DNA of 49,356 nucleotides from Clostridia bacterium. GTDB lineage: Bacteria; Acidobacteriota; Terriglobia; Terriglobales; Acidobacteriaceae. The position numbers and the translations under genes are program-made. The notes below the pieces were generated by a model. The model searched no databases. It was given only the letters and a program-made list of their open reading frames with translations, and was not told where the DNA came from. Of this stretch, positions 8,497-17,238 are shown in pieces (the first letter of the stretch is position 1; each line of letters begins with the position of its first letter). The stretch spans positions 1-49,356 of the forward strand of contig DATMYA010000046.1 in assembly GCA_035561135.1 (NCBI GenBank). The letters are read 5' to 3'.

Positions 8497-9395
8497 TGGC
8501 AGAGATTTCTACGATTGCTGTGATCGGCGCCGGGATTATGGGACGCGGCATTGCGCATGTCGCGGCACTGGGCGGCTATCGCACGATCCTGGAAGACATC
8601 TTGCCAACATCGCTGCGCCGGGCGGAGAGCGAGATTCGAAGCAACCTCGATCGCGCGGTGGAGCTTGGCAAGGTTTCGAAAGAGGTTGCGGAGGGTGCGC
8701 TGTCGCGGCTGGAGTACGCGACGTCGCTGGACGAGGCTGCGCGGCAAGCCGATATGGTCATTGAGGCGGTTCCGGAGGAGTTCGACTCGAAAGAGGAGAT
8801 ATTCCGGCTTCTCGATCGCATCTGCCGTCCGAACACCATCCTGGCTTCGAACACTTCGTCGTTGTCCATCACCGACATTGCAGCAGTAACGGAGCGTCCG
8901 GAAAAGGTTGTTGGTATGCACTTCTTCAATCCCGTGCACAAGATGAAGCTCATCGAGATCATCCGGGCAGAGAAGACGGACGATGTGGCCGTAGCCGCCG
9001 CTGTCGAAGTCGGCAATCGGATGTGCAAGGAAACCGTTGTCATCAACGAAGCGCCTGGTTTCATCACCAGCCGCATCAATGCAATGATCGGGAACGAAGC
9101 GTTCTACATGCTGGAAGCGGGCATCGCGTCCGCCGAAGATATCGACCGAGCGCTCAAACTAGGGCTCAACCATCCGATGGGTCCCTTCGAAATGGTGGAC
9201 CTGGTCGGGCTCGACACGCGTCTCAACATCCTTCGCTATCTACACCAAACGCTGGGCGAAAAGTTTCGACCGGCACCGCTGCTCGAGAAATATGTCGCGG
9301 AGGGCCGCCTGGGCCGCAAAACCGGCCGCGGTGTGTTTGAGTACCCCGACAAGAAAGCAGTCGCTAAGACCAAGGCGGGCGGCGAGTCGAAGTAG
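8496..9395 (+). CDS. 3-hydroxyacyl-CoA (3-hydroxybutyryl-CoA) dehydrogenase
   Basis: 299 residues, the usual length of single-domain 3-hydroxybutyryl-CoA dehydrogenase. It interconverts acetoacetyl-CoA and 3-hydroxybutyryl-CoA with NAD(P). The Rossmann motif VIGAGIMGRGIA is at residues 8-19. The substrate-binding SNTSSLSITDIA, the catalytic histidine region VGMHFFNPVHKMKLIE and the C-terminal LGLNHPMGPFEMVDLVGLD are all present. It could serve beta-oxidation, since an acyl-CoA dehydrogenase lies at 22.6 kb, or polyhydroxybutyrate-type metabolism. It is translated from an ATG overlapping the upstream stop. Paralogues with phenylacetate roles (PaaH) are the main alternative. Confidence 0.92.
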   Translation: MAEISTIAVIGAGIMGRGIAHVAALGGYRTILEDILPTSLRRAESEIRSNLDRAVELGKVSKEVAEGALSRLEYATSLDEAARQADMVIEAVPEEFDSKEEIFRLLDRICRPNTILASNTSSLSITDIAAVTERPEKVVGMHFFNPVHKMKLIEIIRAEKTDDVAVAAAVEVGNRMCKETVVINEAPGFITSRINAMIGNEAFYMLEAGIASAEDIDRALKLGLNHPMGPFEMVDLVGLDTRLNILRYLHQTLGEKFRPAPLLEKYVAEGRLGRKTGRGVFEYPDKKAVAKTKAGGESK

Positions 9396-9471
9396 AGATT
9401 TTGTCGTGTACCCGAGAGGCATGGCAGCAGCCATGCCTCAAACTGTTTCAAAGCCATCATCAAAGACAGTG

Positions 9472-9566
9472 TGTCATCCTGACGCCGCCCGCTGCTGGCA
9501 CTGTCGAAGATCTGCTCTGTTCTAAGCAGCGGCGAAAAGCAGATCCTTCGCTTCGCTCAAGATGAC
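9472..9566. repeat. Dispersed palindromic repeat, copy 1
   Basis: The segment starts with TCATCCTGA and ends with its near inverse (CAAGATGA). An inner pair, AGATCTGCT and AGCAGATC-type arms, is followed by CTTCG. The same architecture recurs at 11267-11363 and 21066-21178. It lies in the 303-bp gap 9396-9698, whose remainder is a degenerate CGACTC-rich stretch (about 9600-9675) with no gene. Confidence 0.65.
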
Positions 9567-9698
9567 TCATCTCTCTTTGCCGCATCTTTAAAGTTTGACG
9601 GGCGACGACGACCAGCGACTCACTCGGCGACTCTCGACTGACGACTCGCGACCCTCGTCCCGCGACCCCGCGCCAACGCGCGAGATACAATCGAAGTC

Positions 9699-10031
9699 AT
9701 GGTTGAAAACGGCGACTCCCGCCTGGCGCGCGTGCTGGAGCAATTGAGCCAGTATGAGCATCCATTGCTGACGTTCGACGCGAGAGCTAAGGCGGATACC
9801 GTCGAGGTAGTCATCAACTTCAAGGTTCCGCCCGTGCCGGTGCACACTTACGTTTTCGAACTGCATCCGCGTGACTTGGATAATCCTCAATTCACGTGGG
9901 CTTTCCAGCGACAGCTCTACGACTGCCTGCACGACTACTTCATCGAGATGTTCACCCGCACGCCGCAATCACGAGAATCCGAAGATCAGAAGCTCGGGGA
10001 TGATAAAAGGGAAGTTCCGAATGGCTGCTGA
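9699..10031 (+). CDS. Conserved-looking hypothetical protein upstream of the MidA-type methyltransferase
   Basis: 110 residues from ATG 9699. Visible features are a beta-rich centre (TVEVVINFKVPPVPVHTYVFEL) followed by an amphipathic, Tyr/Phe-rich helix (WAFQRQLYDCLHDYFIEMF) and a polar tail. There is no signal peptide, membrane helix or catalytic motif. Its last 11 bases overlap the next gene start, indicating co-translation with the methyltransferase. The family is not recognised; a partner or regulatory role is only an inference from overlap. Confidence 0.65.
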   Translation: MVENGDSRLARVLEQLSQYEHPLLTFDARAKADTVEVVINFKVPPVPVHTYVFELHPRDLDNPQFTWAFQRQLYDCLHDYFIEMFTRTPQSRESEDQKLGDDKREVPNGC

Positions 10032-11169
10032 TAACGATTCCTTGCGAAGCAAGATTGCGGAGACGATCCGGCGCGAAGGGCCTATTCCGTTTTCACGCTA
10101 CATGGCGATGTGTTTGTACGAGCCTGAGATCGGCTACTACACTCGGCCCCGCGAACAGTTTGGGAAGGCTGGGGATTTCTATACATCGTCTGACGTTCAT
10201 GCAGTTTACGGTCGCCTGATGTGCCGGCAGTTCGAACAGATGTGGCGCGTGCTGGGATCGCCGCCGCGAGTGGACATCCTTGAACTAGGCCCGGGACGCG
10301 GCTTTTTCGCGGCAGATGTCCTGGACTGGGCCCAGAAGAAGTTTCCCGGGTTCGCTACGTCGCTGCGCTATCGGTTGGTGGAAACGTCGGAGTATCTGCG
10401 TAAGCGCCAGAAGGAGAGACTGGCGTCGCAGGTAGAGCGAAAAATTGTCGGGGTCTTCGCTACCATCGAAGAAGCAGCGAAGAAATTAGGCGACAACGTG
10501 ATCGTTTTCGGCAACGAGTTCTTCGATGCCTTGCCGGTCGAGGTCGTGACGTCCGAGGGCCAGATTTATATCGACGTGAACCAGCGCGGGCAGTTCGTGG
10601 AAACGACAAGGCCGGTGGCGAATCATCTGCTGGAGTTCATCGACCGCTACAGTGTCCAACCAGAGGACGGTGCGCGTGTGGAAGCTGCGCCGGGCGTTGT
10701 GGAATGGATGAAGCGAATCAGCGGAGTGCTGGCGCAACGGCGCGGATTTTCCGTCTTCGTTGATTACGGGTACACGCGCGAGGAGCAGGTAGCCGGGCGG
10801 CATCTCGACACGATCATGACATACCGTCAGCACACGGCCAGTCCGAATGTTTTCGCTGCGCCTGGCGAGCAGGACATAACGGCGCACGTAAACTTCACGG
10901 CGCTTCGCGCGGTCGCCAGGAACTCTGGGCTGGAGGAGTTGGGGCTGCTGACGCAATCCTCATTCCTGATCGGAGTAGGCGAGGCGAACGAGTTCGCCGA
11001 CGCCTTCGAAGATGCCCGTTTGCCCCAGGAGCGCGCGAAAGTGGCGTTGCAGCTGAAGCATCTGGTCACGCCCGACGGCATAGGGGAGACCTTCCAGGTG
11101 CTGGTGTTGGGGAAGGGCGTCGGGCGGAACGAAGCGAAAAAGTTGAGCGGCCTGAAGTTCGCGCACTAG
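10021..11169 (+). CDS. SAM-dependent methyltransferase, MidA/NDUFAF7 (DUF185) family
   Basis: 382 residues from ATG 10021; the frame is open further upstream but the family similarity begins here (IAETIRREGPIPFSRYMAMCLYEPEIGYYT). The SAM-binding segment DILELGPGRGFFAADVL follows, then NEFFDALPVE and VDYGYT, all hallmarks of the MidA family. Mitochondrial NDUFAF7 dimethylates an arginine in complex I subunit NDUFS2. Bacterial members are presumed protein arginine methyltransferases, possibly for the homologous NuoD, but this is not shown. It overlaps the small upstream gene. Confidence 0.85.
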   Translation: MAADNDSLRSKIAETIRREGPIPFSRYMAMCLYEPEIGYYTRPREQFGKAGDFYTSSDVHAVYGRLMCRQFEQMWRVLGSPPRVDILELGPGRGFFAADVLDWAQKKFPGFATSLRYRLVETSEYLRKRQKERLASQVERKIVGVFATIEEAAKKLGDNVIVFGNEFFDALPVEVVTSEGQIYIDVNQRGQFVETTRPVANHLLEFIDRYSVQPEDGARVEAAPGVVEWMKRISGVLAQRRGFSVFVDYGYTREEQVAGRHLDTIMTYRQHTASPNVFAAPGEQDITAHVNFTALRAVARNSGLEELGLLTQSSFLIGVGEANEFADAFEDARLPQERAKVALQLKHLVTPDGIGETFQVLVLGKGVGRNEAKKLSGLKFAH

Positions 11170-11181
11170 TTCAGAACACGC

Positions 11182-11260
11182 GTCATGGTGAGCGCAGCGC
11201 AGTCTTTGGCGCGTAGTCGAACCACCTTGCGTTTGCGCCATGAAGCAAGTCTCCACTTCG
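11182..11260. repeat. Dispersed repeat of the GTCATGGTGAGCG type, copy 1
   Basis: This segment shares long blocks with 23818-23925: GTCATGGTGAGCG, then GGCGCGTAGTCGAACCACC, TTGCGCC and TCTCCACT. Between the blocks the two copies differ by small indels. It lies between the methyltransferase stop and the next repeat. Confidence 0.75.
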
Positions 11261-11266
11261 CGCTAG

Positions 11267-11363
11267 TGTCATCCCGAGCGAAGTGAGGGATCTGCTTGTG
11301 GCGCTGCGGATCGCAAAGCAGATCCTTCGGCCGCGCCAACAGCGGGCGCAACCTCAGGATGAC
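11267..11363. repeat. Dispersed palindromic repeat, copy 2
   Basis: Begins TCATCCCGAGCGAAGTGAGG and ends CTCAGGATGAC. The inner arms GGATCTGC and GCAGATCC could pair, with a long interior loop. Same architecture as 9472-9566. Confidence 0.7.
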
Positions 11364-11395
11364 GCATTGATCTTGGATGGGTTCTTGTCAGAAAT

Positions 11396-11424
11396 ATGAG
11401 CCGCACGCTTAGCGTGCGGCTCAT
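11396..11424. terminator. Bidirectional hairpin between convergent genes
   Basis: ATGAGCCGCACGC and GCGTGCGGCTCAT form a perfect 13-bp stem with a 3-nt loop. It sits between the stop codons of the MidA-type gene (+) and the M1-like gene (-). There is no strong T run, but position and stem strength favour termination. Confidence 0.65.
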
Positions 11425-11441
11425 GTCTTGCGTCGCAGAAG

Positions 11442-13634
11442 CTAGCTGCCGCTGGCGTCTTTGTTTGTCTCGCGCTGGAAGGGAGCCTGCATATATTTGC
11501 GTGCTTCTTCCAATGCACCCTGCGTGTCGTCGTTCGTCTGCAAGGCTTGGCGATATTCGTTCACTGCGCGTTCACGCTGTCCGGTAACGTCGAAAATCTT
11601 GCCTAGTTGGATGTGGCTCCACACTTCTGTCCAGCGTGGTTCGCCATCGCCGTTGAGCGATTCGCGATAGGAGTTCGCCGCAGCCTGATAATTGCGCTGC
11701 ATGTAGAAGACCTCCGCGATGCGATAGTGTGCGAGCGAACTGTTCTTGTTGACCTCGAGAGCCTTCTGGAATTCGCGAAGAGATTCCGCCAGGTTGCCCT
11801 GTTGTATGAGTTGCTGTCCGCGCATGATGGCCGTCCGCAAGCGCAGGTCGGGCGAGTTCTTGAGCACGCGGCTGTTGGGATCGATGGTGATGCGCCGCGG
11901 CTTGCCAAAGGTTTCGACCGCGTAGCTGGAATTCGTGCCGACGACTTCGATGCGCTTGGTCTCGGTCTGTCCGTCTGTGTCGATCTTCAGTTCCACGGGC
12001 ATACGGAACAGGTCGAGGTCCTGCGATATCTCCCCAACCACGCGGAAGCCCTTCGGAACGCGATAGATCGTGTACTTGTTCTTGAACTCAGGCGCGCCCG
12101 TTGAGTCCAGCCACTGCGAGAAGAACCAAGTTAGTTGTTCGCCGGACGCCTGCTCGGCAATCTGCCGAAAATCCTCTACGCTTGCGGGCTTGCCCGCGAA
12201 TTGCTGGGCGAAAGAACGCATGGTCTTGTCGTACGCGGTATCGCCCAGAACCCAGCGAAGCATGTGGAACACCATGCCGCCTTTGTCGGTGACGAGCGAC
12301 TGGAAGACGGGGTCGAACGGATCGAGCGTGCCGACCTGCGACAGCGGCACGGTTTCATAAGCGAGTGCGCCGACGGCCATGTCCTTCACGGCTTCTTCAG
12401 CGCCAGCCTGTCCCGCCGCCTGATCTATGTAACGTGTCTCGGAATAACGGGCCGTGCCATCAGCCAGCCACCAGTCGTTGCGCGTGGCCGGACTAACGCT
12501 GACTCCCCACCACTGGTGCGCGACGGTGTTGGCGAGCAGGCGATAGTTGAGCCTGTTGCCCAAGGCGCGTGAGGCGATGGCGGCAATCTCGGGCGCCCAG
12601 GCGCTGGGAACTGTGTCGTCCGGCAGTTCCACGACTTTGAGCGTGGTGGACATCGGCACGCCGTAGAGAGTGGTGAAGTAGCCGAACTCTTTCGCTGCGG
12701 TCTCGCCGTACTCGGCGGCGATGTTCTTGTGTTCCGGCAGGAAATAGACGTGGACGTTTAATCCACCCTGGTTGATCGGAGTGTCCTCGAACTTGCCGGC
12801 GATGATGGTTCCAGGGAAGCTCGGACGATCCCACGTGAAAGTGAAGGTGCGCTCGTTCGCATTTGGACGACGAACTGGCTCAGCCGGTTTTGCCGAAGCC
12901 TTGCTGCGTGCGGCAGACTTTGGCGTGCGCGCCTTGGTCTTCGCTGGAGCCTTGGCGGCAGGCGCCTTCTGTCCGGCACGGCGTGCCAGGACAGGCGGGG
13001 CATTGCGGTCTTGCGAAGCTTCTTCAGCTACGGCCGCTGTGCTGGAGACGGGCAACGCCGCCGCGCCCGTACTTTCTTTTCCGCTACCCACGACGGTATA
13101 TCCCACGGGCACCGTGATGTTGATTACGGAGGTAAAGCGATTGGTGCCGTAGCCGACCATGGGGAACCAACGACCGGCATAGAGCAGATAGCTGATGGGG
13201 TCGCCCACTGAGGCGAGCTTCAATCCCTGCACGGGGCTGTCTTCGGCGTGCAGCAGTACGCCTTCGTAGTCGAAGGTAAGCGTCGTCGTCTGGCCTTTGC
13301 TCATGCCGGCGGGCAAAGCAACGCGCACGGTCGAGTCCTGCGTAACGCGCTCAGCCGAGAGCGTATGGCCTTCGGCGTCAAGCACGCGCGTAGGACGCAG
13401 CGCGTTGTGCAGTTCGAACGTGGCTACGCTGATGTCGTCCAGGGCGGTGAACTTCACGCGGGCGCGCGCCGTGAGCCGGTGCGTTGCGGGCTGAAGCGTC
13501 GCGTCGATAACGTAGTCATCTACCTGTATGCGGGTTTTCTCCGCGGCGCGAATATGCAGCGCCAGGGTGAAGCCAGCCAGAACGACAAAGAGTGCTAGAA
13601 GAGCACGCCCCAAGGGTCGCCGTGCTTTTTGCAT
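11442..13634 (-). CDS. Secreted M1-peptidase-like protein with lost zinc site and C-terminal TPRs
   Basis: 730 residues. A hydrophobic segment at about residues 8-28 is a signal peptide or anchor. The fold follows M1 aminopeptidases: N-terminal beta domain, then the HQWWG landmark at 373-377. The catalytic HExxH is replaced by N369-T370-V-A-H373, and the distal glutamate, normally 18 residues after the motif, is D392 (WLADG instead of WLNEG). The GGMEN substrate loop is also absent. Peptidase activity is therefore unlikely. Residues about 215-255 are a Lys/Ala/Pro-rich linker. The C terminus (about 610-720) has three TPR-like repeats (LAESLREFQKALEVN, NYQAAANSYRESL, RERAVNEYRQAL). An envelope binding or scaffold role is inferred. 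Confidence 0.8.
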   Translation of the reverse strand: MQKARRPLGRALLALFVVLAGFTLALHIRAAEKTRIQVDDYVIDATLQPATHRLTARARVKFTALDDISVATFELHNALRPTRVLDAEGHTLSAERVTQDSTVRVALPAGMSKGQTTTLTFDYEGVLLHAEDSPVQGLKLASVGDPISYLLYAGRWFPMVGYGTNRFTSVINITVPVGYTVVGSGKESTGAAALPVSSTAAVAEEASQDRNAPPVLARRAGQKAPAAKAPAKTKARTPKSAARSKASAKPAEPVRRPNANERTFTFTWDRPSFPGTIIAGKFEDTPINQGGLNVHVYFLPEHKNIAAEYGETAAKEFGYFTTLYGVPMSTTLKVVELPDDTVPSAWAPEIAAIASRALGNRLNYRLLANTVAHQWWGVSVSPATRNDWWLADGTARYSETRYIDQAAGQAGAEEAVKDMAVGALAYETVPLSQVGTLDPFDPVFQSLVTDKGGMVFHMLRWVLGDTAYDKTMRSFAQQFAGKPASVEDFRQIAEQASGEQLTWFFSQWLDSTGAPEFKNKYTIYRVPKGFRVVGEISQDLDLFRMPVELKIDTDGQTETKRIEVVGTNSSYAVETFGKPRRITIDPNSRVLKNSPDLRLRTAIMRGQQLIQQGNLAESLREFQKALEVNKNSSLAHYRIAEVFYMQRNYQAAANSYRESLNGDGEPRWTEVWSHIQLGKIFDVTGQRERAVNEYRQALQTNDDTQGALEEARKYMQAPFQRETNKDASGS

Positions 13635-13766
13635 GAATCGATAACTCCCGTGAGTTCCTCAAAACATCTTGATGTGGAAAACCACGTAAAAGATGCGCTG
13701 CAGCAGCACTGCTGCATATTTTGCCTTGCGCCGCTTAGACGGGCAACGACAAAGAAAAAGGCCGGT

Positions 13767-14957
13767 TCATCTTCGGGCCAAAACGTTCAGCACAGCGTCA
13801 GCGGCCTGCTCGTTCGGTGAAACGAGAGCGTTACCGCGAAGCTTCTCGCGTACCTCGGCGAGCCCCGCGATCATATTCTGGCGCGCAGTACCCTCCTCAA
13901 GAATGTCACTTAAACAGTCAAACACATTCTGGGCCGTGAAGTCGTGCTGCACAAGCTCCGGAATTACTTCGCGTCCGGCAATTAGATTCGGCATGGAGTA
14001 GAACGGAACCTTAACGAGACGCTTGCCGAAAGCATACGTAAGCGGCGCGACGCGGTAAACCATGACGGAAGGCGTACCGAGCACGGCGGCCTCTACCGTA
14101 GCCGTTCCGCTGGCGACCACGGCGGCGCGCGAAAGCAGTAGAGCCGTCCGGGCGTCGGCCACGCACGTAAAACGCGGATACCCCGAGTGGTTGGCCGAGG
14201 CCGGCCGCTCGAACTGGCGGCAAGCCGACTGGGCCTGCTGCTCTACCCAGTTGCGTTCCAGCGTGGAAGCGACCGGTACCAGGTATTCGTAGCCGTCTCC
14301 CAGCAGAACGGCTGCACCGATCATCTCCTTGACATGGCGGCACACTTCGCCACGGCGGCTACCCGGCAGCAGGGCTACCCACGGCTTGCTTTCGTCGAGC
14401 CGGTATTCCTGCGCGAAGCATGCGCGAGAGACTTTAGGCGGTTCGAGGCGTCCGAGGGGATGACCGACAAATTCGGCTTCTACTCCGTGGCTGGCATAGA
14501 ACTCGCGCTCGAAGGGAAAGATGACCAGCATCTTGCGCACGTAGTCTTTTACGAGCGAAATGCGTCCTCTACGCCATGCCCAAAGCTGCGGGCTTACGTA
14601 GTAAAGGACGGGAATGCCGCGCGCGTGCAGTTCGCGGGCCAGACGGAGATTCCAATCCGGGAAATCAATCAGGACAGCGACGTCGGGCCGGCGGCAGTCA
14701 ACTTCTCGCAGAACACGATGGAACTCAGCGTAAATTCCGGGAAGATGCTTGACGACTTCGAACAGGCCGACAACGGCTATGCGGGACGCGTCCACAACGA
14801 TGTCGCAGCCGGCAGCCCGCATAAGCTGTCCGCCAACGCCGAAACACTCAAGCGGCGCGAGATCTGGGCGCGCTGCTACCTTCGTGCGCAGCGCATCGAG
14901 CAAACCAGCGCCATACATCTCGCCTGAGGCTTCACCGGCGGAGATCAGCAGACGCAT
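13767..14957 (-). CDS. lpxB: Lipid-A-disaccharide synthase
   Basis: 396 residues, standard for LpxB. This GT19 enzyme joins UDP-2,3-diacylglucosamine and lipid X to make the lipid A disaccharide at the inner membrane face. The start MRLLISAGEASGEMYGAGL is characteristic, as are VLIDFPDWNLRLAREL, YYVSPQLWAWRRGR, LLPGSRRGEV and ASGTATVEAAVLGTPSVMVYR. Its presence shows a lipopolysaccharide-bearing outer membrane. No other lpx genes adjoin it. The MsbA-like exporter gene just upstream on the same strand may act in the same pathway. Confidence 0.96.
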   Translation of the reverse strand: MRLLISAGEASGEMYGAGLLDALRTKVAARPDLAPLECFGVGGQLMRAAGCDIVVDASRIAVVGLFEVVKHLPGIYAEFHRVLREVDCRRPDVAVLIDFPDWNLRLARELHARGIPVLYYVSPQLWAWRRGRISLVKDYVRKMLVIFPFEREFYASHGVEAEFVGHPLGRLEPPKVSRACFAQEYRLDESKPWVALLPGSRRGEVCRHVKEMIGAAVLLGDGYEYLVPVASTLERNWVEQQAQSACRQFERPASANHSGYPRFTCVADARTALLLSRAAVVASGTATVEAAVLGTPSVMVYRVAPLTYAFGKRLVKVPFYSMPNLIAGREVIPELVQHDFTAQNVFDCLSDILEEGTARQNMIAGLAEVREKLRGNALVSPNEQAADAVLNVLARR

Positions 14958-15074
14958 GCGGTGGCTCGCAAGTCAGTGGAATTAGGAGGCATAAGGTTGT
15001 GCAGAAGGATAACAGGTAAGCAGGCGGGAGATCATGGGTCGTGTTCTCCGTCGGGGGCTGGGACGGTCGGCGTT

Positions 15075-17048
15075 TCAGTCGTCGCCGATGCTGATGCCGG
15101 ATGCTTGCGCGCCTGATTCGGCGATGATTGCCGGAGTGACAGCCAGTTCCTGATCTTTGTATTGCAGCTGGTAGAGCTTGTAATAGATGCCGCGATTGGC
15201 GAGGAGCTGCTGGTGCGATCCCATCTCGCGGACCTTGCCCTTGTGCATGACGACGATCTTGTCGGCGCGCTGCACGGTGGAGAGGCGGTGGGCGATGATG
15301 AGCGAGGTGCGTCCCTCGACCATGCGGGTGAGTGCTTCGCGAACCTTGAACTCGGTCTCGGTGTCCACGCTGGACGTGGCTTCGTCGAGAATGAGGATTT
15401 TGGGGTTATGCGCGAGAGCGCGGGCGAAGCTGATGAGCTGCTTCTGGCCAGTCGAAAGAGTGCTGCCACGCTCGCGGACCGTCTCTTTGAAACCGTCCGG
15501 CAGCGAATGAATGAAGTCGGTGAGGTTCACTTCGTCCGCCGCGCGCTCAATTGCGTCATCGTCGATCCACGTAGAGCCGAGACGAATGTTGTCCTCGACC
15601 GTTCCTGAAAAGAGGAACGGGTCCTGTAGAACGACTCCAAAGCGACGGCGAAGGGTTGGGAGATCAAGCTCTCGAATGTCCACGCCCTCCACGCGGATTG
15701 CGCCCTTTTGCACATCATAGAAACGGAGCAGAAGAGAGATGAGCGTCGTCTTACCGGCACCGGTGTGGCCGACGACTGCTACCGTCTCTCCCGGTTCCAG
15801 CGTGAAGGAAACGTCCCGCAAAACCCAATCGAAGTCGTCCTGCGATTCAGAGCCGGAGCCGTCGGTCGGGACAGGCGCGGCCACGCCCGGTTTCCCGGCG
15901 CTCTCCTTGTCGTCCTTCGGCATATGCCGATAGGCGAACCACACGTGGTCGAACTCGATGCGGCCGGGGCCATGAGGCTGTTTCGGCTTCTCCGGCGAGA
16001 CCACTTCCGCCTTTGTATCGAGCAGCTTAAAGACGCGCTCGGCGGAGGCCATGGCGGATTGCAGAATGTTGTACTTCTCGCTCAGGTCCTGAATGGGGCG
16101 GAAGAAGCGCTGCGCGTACTGCATAAAGGCGACGAGCACGCCCAGTTTGACAGCGCCTTGCATAACGCCTCCTCCGCCATACCAAATGACGGAGGCGATA
16201 GCCACGGCAGAGAGCGTTTCGACCACCGGGTAGTACACGGCGTGCGCCATGATCGCGTCCTTGAAGGCGTCCATGTGCATGGCGTTCACATGCTCGAATT
16301 TGTCAAACGCCCGGCGCTCGCGGTTAAAGAGTTGCAACGGGACGATGCCGCTGACGTGCTCCTGAATATAGGAGTTGATTCGAGCGATAGCCGTGCGTAT
16401 GCGCCGGTAGGAGTCGCGTACCTTCTTGCGGAAGATCATGGTAGCGACAAAGATGAACGGCAGCACGGCAAACGTGATCAGCGCCAGCCTCCAGTCCATG
16501 AGGAGCATGATCACGATGATTCCCGCCAGCACGAAAACGTCTTCGAAGATGGAGACGACGCCGGCGGTAAACATTTCGTTGAGCGCGTCAATGTCCGTGG
16601 TAACGCGCGTCACCAGGCGTCCGACAGGGTTCTTGTCGAAAAAACCGACGTGCATTTTCTGAAGATGGCGGAAGATGTGGCTGCGAAGGTCAAACATGAC
16701 CTTCTGTCCCGTCCATTGCATCAGGTACGTCTGCGCGAACTCCAGGAGGAAGCCTATGCACAGAACGGACAGGAAGATAGCGCCGATTTGCCCGATGCCC
16801 ACCAGGGGCTGCGAACTCAAAAATCGATCCAGAAACGAAGGTGCGGCGGCGGACTTGTGGGTCAGGTACTTATCGACAGCAACCTTGGTGAGATACGGGC
16901 CGAGTACATCCGCGCCAGCCTTGAGCACGATGGCCGTAAGCGCGAGGGTAACCTGCACGCTGTAAGGGCGCAGGTATTCGAGCAGGCGGCCCATGAGCTG
17001 CCTGTCATACGCTTTGCCGAGTACCTCTTCTTCGTGGATATTCGCCAT
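15075..17048 (-). CDS. ABC exporter, MsbA-like half transporter
   Basis: 657 residues from ATG 17048; a GTG at 17063 would add five residues. It is a type I exporter half-molecule, with six predicted membrane segments over residues about 30-325 followed by an ATPase domain. Walker A is GHTGAGKTT, the signature is LSTGQKQ, Walker B is ILILDEATSSVD, and the H-loop lies in LIIAHRLSTV. A polar stretch rich in Gly/Ser/Asp at about residues 385-415 links the two domains and is longer than usual. Location beside lpxB suggests lipid A-core flipping (MsbA function), but many drug and lipid exporters look alike. It would act as a homodimer, as no second half-transporter is present. Confidence 0.88.
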   Translation of the reverse strand: MANIHEEEVLGKAYDRQLMGRLLEYLRPYSVQVTLALTAIVLKAGADVLGPYLTKVAVDKYLTHKSAAAPSFLDRFLSSQPLVGIGQIGAIFLSVLCIGFLLEFAQTYLMQWTGQKVMFDLRSHIFRHLQKMHVGFFDKNPVGRLVTRVTTDIDALNEMFTAGVVSIFEDVFVLAGIIVIMLLMDWRLALITFAVLPFIFVATMIFRKKVRDSYRRIRTAIARINSYIQEHVSGIVPLQLFNRERRAFDKFEHVNAMHMDAFKDAIMAHAVYYPVVETLSAVAIASVIWYGGGGVMQGAVKLGVLVAFMQYAQRFFRPIQDLSEKYNILQSAMASAERVFKLLDTKAEVVSPEKPKQPHGPGRIEFDHVWFAYRHMPKDDKESAGKPGVAAPVPTDGSGSESQDDFDWVLRDVSFTLEPGETVAVVGHTGAGKTTLISLLLRFYDVQKGAIRVEGVDIRELDLPTLRRRFGVVLQDPFLFSGTVEDNIRLGSTWIDDDAIERAADEVNLTDFIHSLPDGFKETVRERGSTLSTGQKQLISFARALAHNPKILILDEATSSVDTETEFKVREALTRMVEGRTSLIIAHRLSTVQRADKIVVMHKGKVREMGSHQQLLANRGIYYKLYQLQYKDQELAVTPAIIAESGAQASGISIGDD

Positions 17049-17128
17049 TCGGTTAGGAAGCACCCGGCAGAAAAATGCCTGAAGCCTGACTCTATTCTAA
17101 AGGCTTAGATGGCGCAAACGGGCTGCTG

Positions 17129-17177
17129 AGCCACTGAGCTGCTAAGCCACTTAGCTACTGAGCTACTGAATTGCTAA
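17129..17177. repeat. Degenerate short tandem repeat (GAGCTACT type)
   Basis: Imperfect repeats of CTGAGCYACT and GCTAAGCCACTTAGCTACT units in the gap between the ABC exporter and the KAS gene. Likely simple-sequence intergenic DNA with no coding potential. Confidence 0.6.
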
Positions 17178-17238
17178 CTGGGTTTTCGATTCGGGCTTAC
17201 GCCCTCACTCATGACTACAGGGTCTCTCGTTAGAACAT

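Noticed and set aside
15708..17108. 466-residue open frame on the plus strand opposite the ABC exporter
   Set aside because: It is a His/Asp/Arg-rich antisense shadow typical of high-GC codon use. The exporter frame has all expected motifs.
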